Source of the DNA: Glossina fuscipes
Lineage: Eukaryota; Arthropoda; Insecta; Diptera; Glossinidae
DNA length: 64,000 nucleotides
Assembly (NCBI RefSeq): GCF_014805625.2
Contig: NW_023998415.1
Location: 48,100,183-48,164,182, forward strand
Direction of reading: 5' to 3'
The position numbers were made by a program, and so were the translations under genes. Shown here one piece after another: positions 26,701 to 36,980 of this stretch (its first letter is position 1; every line of letters starts with the position of its first letter). The notes under the pieces are model-generated. The model searched no databases. It saw only the letters and a program-made list of their open reading frames with translations, and was not told the origin of the DNA.

Positions 26701-27515
26701 TGGTTTGTGAGCAAATTTTTATAATAAAATATGAAAAATTGCGCTTTTTTTGTCATATAAAGGCGTTTTGCTCGTCATAGGAATCGGTGTGCGGGAGATG
26801 GTTCACCCATATGCTCCATCCAATCTAAAATTTTAATTTTTCATTAATAGATTTTCATGGGCTTTTCAGTTTTCGGTCGCAAGTGCGTATTGAGCGTAGT
26901 CAAAATATCAGGGAGTGGCAGGCGGACAGATGGATGGACAAAAATTAAATCGATTCGGAAGGAGACACTTTCGGAAAATCTAAACTTGAAAGGAAAGGAT
27001 CGGTATTTATACATATTAAGTATATAAACATATAGTTGGGAAGATGTTCAAGAGAAGACGGTACTTAACGCCATATCGTGCAGAATAACACTGCGATTTT
27101 GAAACCCCACAATATCATTTTTATATAAATATAAGCAACATGGTTAAAAGATCTAATTAGATAGGTTTAGATAGATAATGCTACCCCGCCAGGCATACTG
27201 GCTGACATTATTTATTGCCTTAACCATCAAAAATTTTTTCCAAGTGGGAAAAACTCATTGTAACAGACAATGCACTCGAATATGTTCGTTGCTTTGCTAT
27301 AATATAATGCGAACAGTATTTTACGCGTGCCACGTAGTAGTGTATGTTCGAGAGAGATATATATATATATTCAAATCAGAAGATATTTATTTCCTTTTTT
27401 TTATTCCTTACGTTTGTGATTTATTTCTTTGTCCATCGTAAGGTAATTTTCTTTTTTCGTTTCTAAATTGATTTTTATCACATATCTTCATTTGAAATTA
27501 CTTTAGACTTTACGA
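26701..27515. other. Intergenic sequence downstream of coiled-coil gene
   Basis: No gene recognised. It contains a short GACAGATGGATGGACAAAA stretch reminiscent of the dispersed repeat families, but no terminal modules. Confidence 0.4.
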
Positions 27516-29066
27516 TTAATTAAGCAATAGATTTTCTAGGTTTGTTTGAGAGCAGCAAAGGTTTGTTGCCGCTACGTTGCACTCGGCTACACCGAACAAT
27601 GTAACACCTCCCTCTGGACTGACCGACGAGCGTACTAATTGCCTTAGATTTTGGGAAATTTTCGCAGTTTTCCTAAGTGAATCGTTTCGCTTTTGTCGGT
27701 TTTCCACGAATTGCTGAGATCGGCTACGTTTTCGGGAGATTCTTTCATTTAATTGATCCAGTTTTAGTTGTTCATTCAATTGAACTTCACGCCAATGTTC
27801 TTCGTGTTGCAATTGCTCAACGCAGTTGTCGTAACGCAAGCGTTTCAAATAGTTTTCCAAAATTTGATTACGCAATCGATCGGCTCGTTTAAGTCGTTCG
27901 GTAAGACGTTCACAAATTCGATCCTTTTTTAATACTTCATTCAATTGTTGCCCCTCGTGTTGGAGAGAGACAGCGTCAAGTTTTCTCTGATCATCGCAAC
28001 GTTTCTGATTGACGGCCATATCGCGCTCGGCACGCAACGACTGCAAACGTTTGCGGGTGCAAGCGTCTTTATGCTGCAAAGATTTTTTCAAGTGTTGCAA
28101 TTCGATTAGATCTCGCTGAGCGATTTCGTTGAGTCGTGTCTTCGTCTGCAAGTAATCCTGGAATTGTTTGTCACGGACCGCCTTTTTGTACTCTTCCATT
28201 TGCTCGCATTTAAGCAGCTCACGTTCGTAGCGCTCATTCTCCCAATACTTGCGAGCGAGCCAGGCATTTTCGTTGGCTATCGCTTGTTCGTTTCGCTTAG
28301 TCGCCATTCGGTTAAGTATACGCTTATCATGTGCAGGTACTTTTAAATAAGCTTCACGGACTGTTGGCACCAAGCAGAGATTGGCCATCGATTCACTTAA
28401 ACGTATCGGTGGCAAGCTGCTCGAGTCCGTTTCATTTAGGCACGACCAATGCGGTGGTGGTGTCTTGGAAGATCGCATTTTTTCTTTGCTTGTTGCTGCG
28501 GTATCTTTGGAAGTTTCGTTGTTCTTTACTTTGCCATTAATTTTTAAATGAGACGTGTCATCACATTCTAAGGATCTCAAAAGGTCGCGAAGAATTTCGC
28601 AATCTCTAGTATAATGAATGCTCTCTGAGCAAGAACTGTGACTTCGTAGAGAGCACACGCTTTTCGAACGCTTCTTTTCTTCTTTACTGGATCTCTCCCC
28701 GAATAATTCATCACAGGTTTTCAGTTTCACAATTGGCCGTGTCTTGTTATGTGTATTAGTATATTCGTTTGTTGGCAGTGTCGATTGTTGGTTTCCACTT
28801 TGCACTGGCATGGAAGCATTTTTCTTCTTTTTTTTCTTAATTTTCGCATTCTCTTTTTTCATTCGGCACTCGTCAGCTTGCAATTTCTGTAAACGAGCAT
28901 CAGCTAAATCCTCGTTGAGCTGACTGCTATAGCAATCACAGTGACATATATCACAGCAACTTTCGATCAATGGCAAACTGTCCACCTGTTTTAACCACTT
29001 GAGATGTTCTTCGACACGAATATCACAAAGTGAATAATGATGTTTCGTATACATTGTATTATGCAT
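27516..29066 (-). CDS. Coiled-coil protein, CCDC177-like (tentative)
   Basis: One uninterrupted frame of 516 residues. Residues 1-60 hold a cysteine cluster (CCDICHCDCYSS). A Lys run is at about 77-84. Residues 90-215 are Ser/Thr-rich and probably disordered. Residues about 225-480 are one long charged alpha-helical coiled coil rich in Arg, Glu, Gln and Leu (for example RILNRMATKRNEQAIANENA, then AWLARKYWENERYERELLK). The tail is short and mixed. The Arg/Gln/Leu-rich helix with regularly spaced QL and RL pairs recalls CCDC177/CCDC185-type proteins, but no catalytic domain or decisive motif was found, so function is unknown. The intact long frame in AT-rich DNA and normal codon use make it a real gene. 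Further 5' exons are possible. Confidence 0.85.
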   Translation of the reverse strand: MHNTMYTKHHYSLCDIRVEEHLKWLKQVDSLPLIESCCDICHCDCYSSQLNEDLADARLQKLQADECRMKKENAKIKKKKKKNASMPVQSGNQQSTLPTNEYTNTHNKTRPIVKLKTCDELFGERSSKEEKKRSKSVCSLRSHSSCSESIHYTRDCEILRDLLRSLECDDTSHLKINGKVKNNETSKDTAATSKEKMRSSKTPPPHWSCLNETDSSSLPPIRLSESMANLCLVPTVREAYLKVPAHDKRILNRMATKRNEQAIANENAWLARKYWENERYERELLKCEQMEEYKKAVRDKQFQDYLQTKTRLNEIAQRDLIELQHLKKSLQHKDACTRKRLQSLRAERDMAVNQKRCDDQRKLDAVSLQHEGQQLNEVLKKDRICERLTERLKRADRLRNQILENYLKRLRYDNCVEQLQHEEHWREVQLNEQLKLDQLNERISRKRSRSQQFVENRQKRNDSLRKTAKISQNLRQLVRSSVSPEGGVTLFGVAECNVAATNLCCSQTNLENLLLN

Positions 29067-29511
29067 TTTATATTTGAAATTTGAAATTTTTCTTCAAATC
29101 CGCTTAAAAAAAAAAAACTGTCTTTCACGATGATTTCGTTTACTTATTCTTGTCGTTCCTTTTCTTTTCTTCTTTTTCATGTATTCACTTTTAATGCAAA
29201 GACTAAAAAATAATTCTCTTCATTTTGTTTTTTAATATTATTTATACATTTTTTAAAATAATATTCACTCCTCTCCAGCTGTGTTTCATTGCGAATGTCG
29301 TGCTATTTACAAATTAAATTTCCAAAATTATTGCATAGGATCCACTATTATTTGTAACAATCAGCGCAATAATAATCGCATTGAATTCTTTCACTTTCTG
29401 TATTGTTTCTTTATTGATTTCGTCGATTTGGTCACGCGCTGCCATGGTTACATATTTAAATCATAGGAGCCCTACATAGTCTATACACTCGTTCACGTTG
29501 AACTCGGCATG

Positions 29512-29514
<3 letters not shown>

Positions 29515-29543
<29 letters not shown>
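29515..29543. repeat. (TA)n microsatellite
   Basis: Pure TA run. A second one is at 29617-29645, both upstream of the coiled-coil gene. Confidence 0.85.
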
Positions 29544-29547
<4 letters not shown>

Positions 29548-29610
29548 CAGAGAGTACGCATTTTTAAATAGAGGGAGTGTGATGGAATTTCTTTTTAACA
29601 GTGTTGTATC

Positions 29611-29648
<38 letters not shown>

Positions 29649-29869
29649 TTTTTATCATAAACTCACATAAAGTAAACAAAAGTAATTTATTACTGTGTAG
29701 TAGGTTGGTTTTTTACGTAAATGAATAAATAAAAATTTCTATCGTATAAACTTTAAACGTTACGCAACAAAATATATAATAATAATAAATAGAAATTTGC
29801 AAAAGAAAAAAAAAAACACAAAAAATTATTACGACATTACTTTCAAATGAAATGATATTTTTTTATATT

Positions 29870-30185
29870 AAATATTAGGTTTTTGCCAAAATTTTTATCA
29901 TTTTTTGACATTTATTGCGGAAAACTGTTACAATCTATATACAAATCAAATTAGTTTCCATTATTGTCTACGACATTTTACAATATTTTTGGCAACATCG
30001 AGAGATCATGTCGGAAGAACATGTATTGTTTGGACAGCGACCCAACCATCGGACAATTTTCGCAGTGCCGCGTGCCAATCAAGCCATGCTGCACCGATAT
30101 GAAGAAGTGGCAATCAGGAGGTGTCATGTCTATTGAGTACATTGAGCGTGGTGCAGAGCTTCACTTTCGAACTGCAATAGTGTAG
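29870..30185 (-). pseudogene. Mariner transposase C-terminal relic, copy 4
   Basis: Minus-strand translation matches the end of a mariner transposase: a decayed D-x-APSDYHLF stretch (MTPPDCHFF), then SVQHGLIGTR, then the final LPERW-type motif as LPKILENVVDNN followed by a stop. Terminal base string TTAGG at about 29876 may be its end. It runs into copy 5, which has the opposite orientation. A diverged relative is at 47655-47990. Confidence 0.6.
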
Positions 30186-30633
30186 CTTGGACAACTCTGG
30201 CTAGTGACCAAAAAAATGGCGTTTCTGCTGTCACGGCTAAAAATCGAGACTTTTTTAAACACGATTATAACAGGCGATGAAAAATGGATTACCTATGGCA
30301 ATATCGTCTGTGAAAGAAAACACATTGGCTTGATAAGAATCAACCGCAGTTACCGCATCCGAACGCAAACATCCACGGCAAAAAGATTTTAATGTGTGTA
30401 CGGTGAGATTGGTGAGGCATAACGCATTACAAGGTCTTGAGATCAAATTTAAGGGTTACTGCGGATATTTACGTTTAGCAGGTGCAAACAGTGCAAGGGA
30501 AACTGCATGAAAAGTGTTCTGCACTCGTCAACTCTTCTACACGATAATCCGCGACCGTGTACAGCAAGGATGGCTCAAGAAAAAGTTCGTGAGCTTGGAT
30601 GGTCTGTTTTACCATACCCATCTTACTTCTTGG

Positions 30634-30666
<33 letters not shown>

Positions 30667-30955
30667 CCATAGAGTACCACCTTCTCTGTTCGTTACAAAA
30701 CTTTCTGAATGGAGAAGCCTTTAATTCTGTAGAGCAAATCGGTTAGGCTGTCGAAAAATTCTTCCGTTCCAAACTAACCACATTTTTCAAGAAGGGAATT
30801 GATTGGAACTGCCGTGAAGGTGTAAGAAGGTCGTACATAATAAATTTATATAATTTTGTTATTGTTAATAATAAATTAATATAATTTTGTTATTGTTAAT
30901 GAAAACAAAATAAATGTCTGATAAAAAAACGGAATTTACTTATGACTCGTCCTAG
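30186..30955 (+). pseudogene. Mariner transposase catalytic-half relic, copy 5
   Basis: Frames give TGDEKWITYGNI (first catalytic Asp region), then LLHDNPRPCTARMAQEKV (second Asp) and LGWSVLPYPSY, followed by DLDLDLDLDLD in place of the usual PDLAPSDYHLF, then EYHLLCSLQNFLNGE. Stops and shifts break it. The right end is CTAGGACGAGTCATAAG inverted, at 30955, next to TA at 30956-30957. No matching left end was found. It is the same family as the element at 52539-53416. Confidence 0.75.
30633..30665 (+). repeat. Hexamer array GACCTT x5 inside mariner copy 5
   Basis: Five tandem GACCTT units, coding for alternating Asp-Leu. The second mariner of this family has four units at 53135-53158. Confidence 0.85.
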
Positions 30956-31210
30956 TATAGCAACGTTTTCTTACTTTCATAATCAATAAATAGCTTAGTT
31001 TATAATGAAAGATGTATATAAACAACATTTACTAAAACAATTAGTTAAGACGGAAAGAAAGCACTTCTTTAACTTCTGACCGAATATTGCCGAGACCGTG
31101 GTTCTTCGATATCAATTTTTCTTGAATTTCAAAATTTCTTAAGATAAGTTTCGCCGATTGATTCTCTTACTCAACTTAAGTGTATGACGTAAATGTGCAC
31201 ATGAGTTCAG

Positions 31211-31242
<32 letters not shown>

Positions 31243-31811
31243 TTTGGTTTCTTGGAAACCAAATGATTTTTTGCACAATTTTCAGAAAAAAAGTTTAGTG
31301 ATAATTAAAAATTTTAAATTAATTTTGAAAATGAAAAAAAAAAAAATTCCTTTTTTCAAAATGTCAAGTGCCTTGAAACGTTGAACCACAGGTAAATATA
31401 TTACTTATTACAATTTTTTTTTTTGTTTCTTTTGCTAAATGCTGTGTGTAACAAATTAATGCGAAACTTTCTTTAATAACCCGCTCCACGAAAAACAAAG
31501 ACAACAATACAAAAAAAATCCATTGAAAAAAAGAAAAAAATCTTAAAATTTTTATTGATATTTTGCAAAATTTTTCTTATTTATTTTTATTAACTAAATT
31601 TGAAGCTTTTTTTTTTGTAATAACATATATATCTATATATATATATATATATATATATTTATGATTATTAAAAAAAAAAAAAGGAAATTCGTTTTATTTT
31701 CACTTTTATTAATAATGAAATTCTATTGATTGACTTTCAGCAAAACGCAAATCAATCTTAAAGTTATTTGGAACAATGTCGACTTACATCACCATCATCA
31801 TATCTTAGAAA
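30956..31811. other. Keren upstream region
   Basis: AT-rich, with (TA)n at 31212-31240 and 31629-31658 and several A/T runs. A good acceptor (TTGACTTTCAG) ends at 31740, so the Keren coding exon probably extends upstream to 31741 and is joined to a leader exon not located. Confidence 0.5.
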
Positions 31812-32402
31812 ATGTACAGTAATATTATGGAAAATCGATTGGTCTTGATAAGTATTGCGCTGGTAACTTTAGCGTCGCTAACGGCCGGTTGTTCGTCGCG
31901 TACTCTACCAAAACCCCGACCGACAACGAGTATACCGACAAGCACTATGTCGACACCAAGGCCGAATATTACATTTCCTATATTTAATTGTCCGCCAACG
32001 TATGCGGCCTGGTATTGCTTAAATGACGCGACTTGCTTCACAGTCGAGATACACAATGAAATTTTATATAATTGCGAATGTGCGAATGGCTTTATGGGAC
32101 CGCGTTGCGAATATAAAGAAATCGACGGCAGCTATTTACCGACACGTCAACGTGCAATGCTTCAAAAAGCAAGCATAGCAAGTGGTGCCACCTTGGCTTT
32201 ACTCTTTATGCTAATACTTTGCCTATCCTTATATATAAGGCATGAAAATCAACAGAAAATGAAACTGAACGAAAGTTCAAATTTGTCACACGAAAATCCC
32301 GGCCTCGATGAAATTGATGGCATAACGAAAATAGCTGCAATGCGCCCATTCGGACCCCATCATTATCAAATTTTGCCATTGGCCTCAGCATTCAAGCGGT
32401 AA
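31812..32402 (+). CDS. Krn: Keren-type TGF-alpha/EGF ligand precursor
   Basis: A 196-residue single-exon frame, or 191 if the ATG at 31827 is used, which puts the signal peptide (ENRLVLISIALVTLASLTAG) at the N terminus. Cys27 directly after the predicted cleavage site is placed like the palmitoylated N-terminal Cys of Spitz. A Thr/Pro-rich linker leads to one EGF domain with six cysteines at 60, 69, 75, 88, 90 and 99 and the core CANGFMGPRCEYKEID. The transmembrane segment (about 120-142) begins KASIASGA, the small-residue motif cut by Rhomboid proteases. The cytoplasmic tail is short. Such ligands are chaperoned by Star, cleaved by Rhomboid and bind the EGF receptor. Wording of the EGF-to-membrane region fits Keren better than Spitz, especially IHNEILYNCEC. 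The gene heads a plus-strand pair with Ndfip. Confidence 0.9.
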   Translation: MYSNIMENRLVLISIALVTLASLTAGCSSRTLPKPRPTTSIPTSTMSTPRPNITFPIFNCPPTYAAWYCLNDATCFTVEIHNEILYNCECANGFMGPRCEYKEIDGSYLPTRQRAMLQKASIASGATLALLFMLILCLSLYIRHENQQKMKLNESSNLSHENPGLDEIDGITKIAAMRPFGPHHYQILPLASAFKR

Positions 32403-33659
32403 AATCTTTAACGATAACGAAGCACTTTGCAGTGTTATATGGAGCAGGCAGGCAGCTGTTACCTTAAGATCATTTTATTTCAAATATATTATATATTTAT
32501 TTAAAATAAGTATTTTTTTTTTAACTTTTTCAAATTATATTAAAAAGTTTTTTTTTTTTTTATTTCTATTTTGCTTTTTTAAAGGCCATAAAATGTTGTG
32601 CCTCCCAACTTTTGTTTTTCACAAAATGTTAAAAAAAAAAAAAAACAAACAAAAGTTTTAGAATTTTTAGCAGAAAAAAGACAAAAGATACGAAATGTAT
32701 TATGTTGCAATACAACTTTATAGTATTATTTTTATTAGCCATAATTAATTTTTTCCGTACAATTTGGAAAAATTGTTCCATGTTTTTATTTATTTATTTC
32801 TTCTTTTTTTTTTTTTTTTTTTTTTTTTGCTATTTTAATAATTGTAAAAAAGTTTTCTTTCATTTACAATAATTTATTTATTAAAAAAATTGTATTACGT
32901 TTAGTTTAGAAATTTGCTTTAATAACTAAAGAGCCTATTTATGAGTAATAAAGTAAAAAACAAAAATGTTAGTATTTTTAAATTGAAAAAAAAAAAACAA
33001 AACGAAACGGTTGAAAATAAATTGATCTTTATGAGTACTCGTTACGTGAACATAGGCTACACTTTCCTATCCGATATATGAACTTGTTTCGATTTATTTA
33101 AGTTTCTGAAATATATTTAATAAACTAATTTGCTTTTAAAACAACATGAATTTTTCTATCTACACTGCAATTGCGGATTTCTCCTACCATCTTTCATTTT
33201 GAACTCGCATCTTCTTAGGCTTAGTTTGAATATAGTAACAATTCGCTTACATCATCGTATGTCCGTATTGCTTCTTTTTCCGCGACCTATAGCAGTTATT
33301 TACTTATCGGAAATTTGTCTTAGCTTATATGAAATGGCAATGAAAATAACTCTTACCGGTGCACAGATGACAAAGAATTGCCTTTGTAATCATTTTCTTT
33401 CATTTAATATTTCTATTCAATCGAATTCAATTTTTTTCTTTTTATGAATTTAAAAAAAAAATAAATAAAAAGTAAATATGCAATGACAAATAAAAAAAAA
33501 TAAAAAATTTGTGGAAGCATTGGTAAAGGTTAAAAAAAAAAAATAAATTATATTTATATATGAAAAAACATATTTAGAAAGTAATTTTAGCAAAAATTGT
33601 TCACAATAATTATTTAATATATTGTTTTTGACTTTTTTTAGGCAAAGCTATCGATAATA
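32403..33659. other. Krn 3' UTR and Ndfip leader region
   Basis: AT-rich with long T and A runs (32800-32828 is a T run). No gene. A pyrimidine tract and AG at about 33635-33641 (TTTGACTTTTTTTAG) look like the acceptor of the Ndfip first coding exon. Confidence 0.5.
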
Positions 33660-34493
33660 ATGGCAGATAATAATCGAAGTTCATCCGATTCTGAGTTGGG
33701 TCCTCCGAAGGCCGATTTTAGCGCACCTCCGCCTTATGAACTGACCAATAGTCATCAGATCATTGTTTCTTCGACACATAATCAAGTGCCGATGCAAGTG
33801 CATATGCCAGTTGCATCCGCAAGCGATGATGGGAATTTCATACAAACACAGCAGCAGCATCAGCATCAGCAACAGCCTGAACAACAGCTTTTGCAAAATG
33901 AAATACCATTACATCAAAGAAAATTGCCAACTTATGAAGAAGTTCAAATGGAGAAATCTTTAAATGGCGAATTGCCGCCTGGATTTCTAACAGCACATAC
34001 ATTACAACCGCCACCACCACCACCTCCACCCAATCCTTTACTTGCCAATATACGTGATAGCAATAGTCGTACATCGAGATCGAGCGGTACTGCACCGGCT
34101 CTAACATTTATCGCAATCGATGCGTCCGAAGCTGAGAACTTAACAAACAGTACGGACAACAATTTATTGGGCACCGACATTATGTTTATCGCAGCATTTA
34201 TGGTCGCTTTTCTTTTTAATTGGATCGGTTTTCTTATGTTGACCTGTTTCTGTCATACAATAGCTGCTCGCTATGGCGCTCTATCCGGTTTCGGTTTATC
34301 TTTGGCCAAATGGACATTGATTGTAAAACATTCTACCGACTTGGCATCGCGAGATAATTCCTGGTTGTGGTGGTTGATAATGGCTTTTGGCTTTCTAATT
34401 TGCGTACGCGCCTTAATGCAATATGTCAGCATTAAGCGTACTTGGTGTTTATTGTCTACATCAGCGCAAGAACGTTTCTTCTTCTTTTATTAA
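33660..34493 (+). CDS. Ndfip: Nedd4 family interacting protein
   Basis: A 277-residue frame. The cytosolic N-terminal part has two WW-domain ligands, PPPY at 23-26 and LPTY at 89-92, plus a Gln/His-rich stretch (about 62-80) and eight prolines at 117-124. Three membrane segments follow, about 174-197, 203-222 and 235-258, with the family signatures FLFNWIGFLMLTCFCHTIA and GALSGFGLSLAKW. It ends ERFFFFY, matching the short aromatic C terminus of mammalian NDFIPs. Ndfips are Golgi/endosomal adaptors that recruit and activate Nedd4-type ubiquitin ligases; in flies they affect Notch and Commissureless traffic. The family usually has three PY motifs; the third here may be weak or absent. Start chosen at the ATG after the acceptor. 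It is convergent with Tmem231. Confidence 0.94.
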   Translation: MADNNRSSSDSELGPPKADFSAPPPYELTNSHQIIVSSTHNQVPMQVHMPVASASDDGNFIQTQQQHQHQQQPEQQLLQNEIPLHQRKLPTYEEVQMEKSLNGELPPGFLTAHTLQPPPPPPPPNPLLANIRDSNSRTSRSSGTAPALTFIAIDASEAENLTNSTDNNLLGTDIMFIAAFMVAFLFNWIGFLMLTCFCHTIAARYGALSGFGLSLAKWTLIVKHSTDLASRDNSWLWWLIMAFGFLICVRALMQYVSIKRTWCLLSTSAQERFFFFY

Positions 34494-35353
34494 GTTTTTT
34501 CAAAGAAAAAAAAAAAAAAAAAGGAAGAGCTTCTCAAACGACCCAATTACTCATAATTTATTTTTATCTAGAAGCACAGATTTATCTTTGAAGAATTATT
34601 GCTTTTACGTTTTCTTTTCTCTCCTTTTTTTTGTTTTTTTTTTTTAGAATTTTTAAATGTATTTAAATAAATATTTAGAAATTTTTTCAGATGTTTTTTT
34701 TTTTTTTTTTGGGGTTTTTTTTTTTTTTTTTTTTTTTCTTTTTTTAGTGAAAAACACACCACACACCCAAACTTGTTAAATACATACATACACGTGCATA
34801 ATGTTATAAAATATTGTAAAGAAAAATTCTTGTGTTTTTTTTTTTTTTTTGTGTGAAAATTATATTTGAAATTAATTATTAAACATTTCATTTTTTATCA
34901 TTTTATTTTACCAACTTTGGTAATCAAGTATTGTATTCGAAAATTTCTTCAAAGGACATTGGTACTTAAACAAATATAAATATAATTTAATAAATTTATA
35001 CCTGTCTTCCTACCATTTTATATACAATTAAAAGTATATACATAGGTAAGTGCATTAACAACAATACACTTGCAAACTTTTTATTATAATAAATTTCTTA
35101 AGTATTTTTAATGCATAAAAACCAACATAGGCACGAAAATCGGTTCAATTTGGCCGCAAGCTTGATTGATCAGGAAATCCAAAGAAAAAAAAAAAACCAA
35201 AACATTTCTTATTTATATGCAATAATGTGCACATTAAGATTGTTGCTCCTTGCCACCTGAAAGTGCGCTATTGCATGCAACTAATCCTTCTTAAGGGGCT
35301 TAGCCAAGTGTGTACAGCTTTAACGCTCGGCGTTCGGGCGTGTACTAACGTCT
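34494..35353. other. Ndfip 3' UTR and flank
   Basis: Dominated by poly(A) and poly(T) tracts (34504-34522, 34694-34738, 34837-34850), with AATAAA-like sites such as 34665-34670. Frames through it are poly-Lys or poly-Phe artefacts. Confidence 0.5.
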
Positions 35354-35962
35354 TTTTATACTCATCACCGAAGAAGGAGGACCGGTATATTCATTTTGTC
35401 AAAATGTTTGCAACATCAGATATCCCACTTATTCTCGATCAATATCAGTCTGTCCGTCTGTCTAATATCTGTTTTAATCATACTCCTGGCCACAAAAATG
35501 AAGCTATCGATTTCAAATTTGACAGAAACAATGGAAGTTCTTGCGCGCGGTTTGGTATTGAAAATGGGCCAAATCGGTGGAAGGACATGCCCGTAGCGCC
35601 ACGTTAACTAAAAATATATCTGTTTTCAAAAACTCCATAAAGTATACAAATCTTGAATGCACTTAAACATGTCTGCGTATTCGACTGTCCGTCTGTCTGT
35701 TTGTGTGACTTTCGACCGCTGGCGAAAATGAACATATCGCCTACAAAATTTGCAAAAGAATTTAGAATTGACCTAAACTTTTCAAAGGACTCGCCTACGA
35801 CGCCCGCAAATTCTTATTGTGAAAATAGAAGAAATCAACCCCGCGCCCACTCCATATTGAAAAGCATGCAAGCATTTGTTCTTCTACTTCGATTGTCTAC
35901 TTTTGGGGTAAACCGTGACAGGTATAAAAGATTCGATCCCGGCCGGATTTAATTTTCTTACT
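35354..35962 (-). repeat. Dispersed repeat family A copy
   Basis: In reverse orientation: TTTATACTCATCACCGAAG at the left and CGATCCCGGCCGGATTTAAT then TTTTCTTACTGG at the right, matching the two end modules of the family. CTGTCCGTCTGTCT occurs twice inside. Confidence 0.75.
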
Positions 35963-36149
35963 GGTTTCTTTTTTGTTTCGCATTGTATTCAATCTGTTTC
36001 TCATCATTCGTTACTTTTTCTTAAAACTAAGCATAAAGTAAAACTTCGCGTGTCCTGTTTTGTTTTGTTACGTTATATTCACTTAAGTCATTTAAAGCGT
36101 AAAGCTAGAACTGTCTCGACCTGTCTCAATATCATGGTTTCATTGCTTG

Positions 36150-36510
36150 CCAGACAAGTGTGGCGTACTGTGTGACGGGCGATGAAAAGTGCATCTAGTA
36201 CGATTCAAATCCAAGCGCAAAAAATTCATGGGGGACGAGGAGCAAGCATACAAGGCATCCTCTTGTAATGATAAGGCTCAGCAACACGTTGCAAGAGGTG
36301 CAAGGCATACACTGTTGCAGCTCGAATGGGAAGTAATACCGCACCCAGCGTACTCACCGGATAAGGCGCCTTCTGATTACTATTTACTATTTATTCAGCT
36401 TCGATGCGGTATGGCTTCAATGGCCTGCGGTTACGAAATGCTGAAAAAGTGCGAAAATGTTTCGATGATTGGATCGCTGCCAAACCAATATAAGATCTTT
36501 TGACGCAGTA
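36150..36510 (+). pseudogene. Mariner transposase relic, copy 6
   Basis: Contains GGCGATGAAAAGTGC (Gly-Asp-Glu-Lys, the first catalytic Asp region), then EVIPHPAYSPDKAPSDYYLL carrying the third catalytic Asp, in different frames. The middle part holding the second Asp is altered. A (TA)n run follows at 36520-36541. Confidence 0.7.
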
Positions 36511-36980
36511 TGGCGCGGTATATATATATATATATATATATTGAGCTGATTTTTTTCATTAAATACATTTTTCAAGTGGGAAAAATGATCAATATATGTG
36601 CAAGCACCTAAACGAATGCTTTGTTGTGTCACATTTTCAATAATCAAAAAGGGATTTCTGTCAAGTTTCAAATTAAAATTGGAATTGATTAATCGAAAGA
36701 CAAGCGTTAGCGATAAGCCAAACTTATTCGCAGCTCAATTTTACATTAAAAAGTATTGCTTAAGAGATGCGGGACGATTCTGCAAATTTTGTCACTTTCT
36801 TATCGGTATTCTTTTTATTGATATATTTGTTCAGATATTTTCGCTTTCATTCACATTTTATCTTTACAGTGTATATATATATATCTTAATACAATCGTGT
36901 TTTTTTTTGTTTTTTTTCATTTCATTTCTTCAACTTAATTGTCCCTCTTAGGCATGGATTGGGTACTTTGCTAAGTGGAT

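Noticed and set aside
33838..34107. Minus-strand frames opposite Ndfip
   Set aside because: Shadow frames of Gln- and Pro-rich coding sequence on the plus strand.
34568..34891. 107-codon Lys-rich minus-strand frame
   Set aside because: Produced by poly(T) tracts downstream of Ndfip.
35227..35607. 126-codon frame as a host gene
   Set aside because: It lies inside a family A repeat, and equivalent frames are broken in the other copies.
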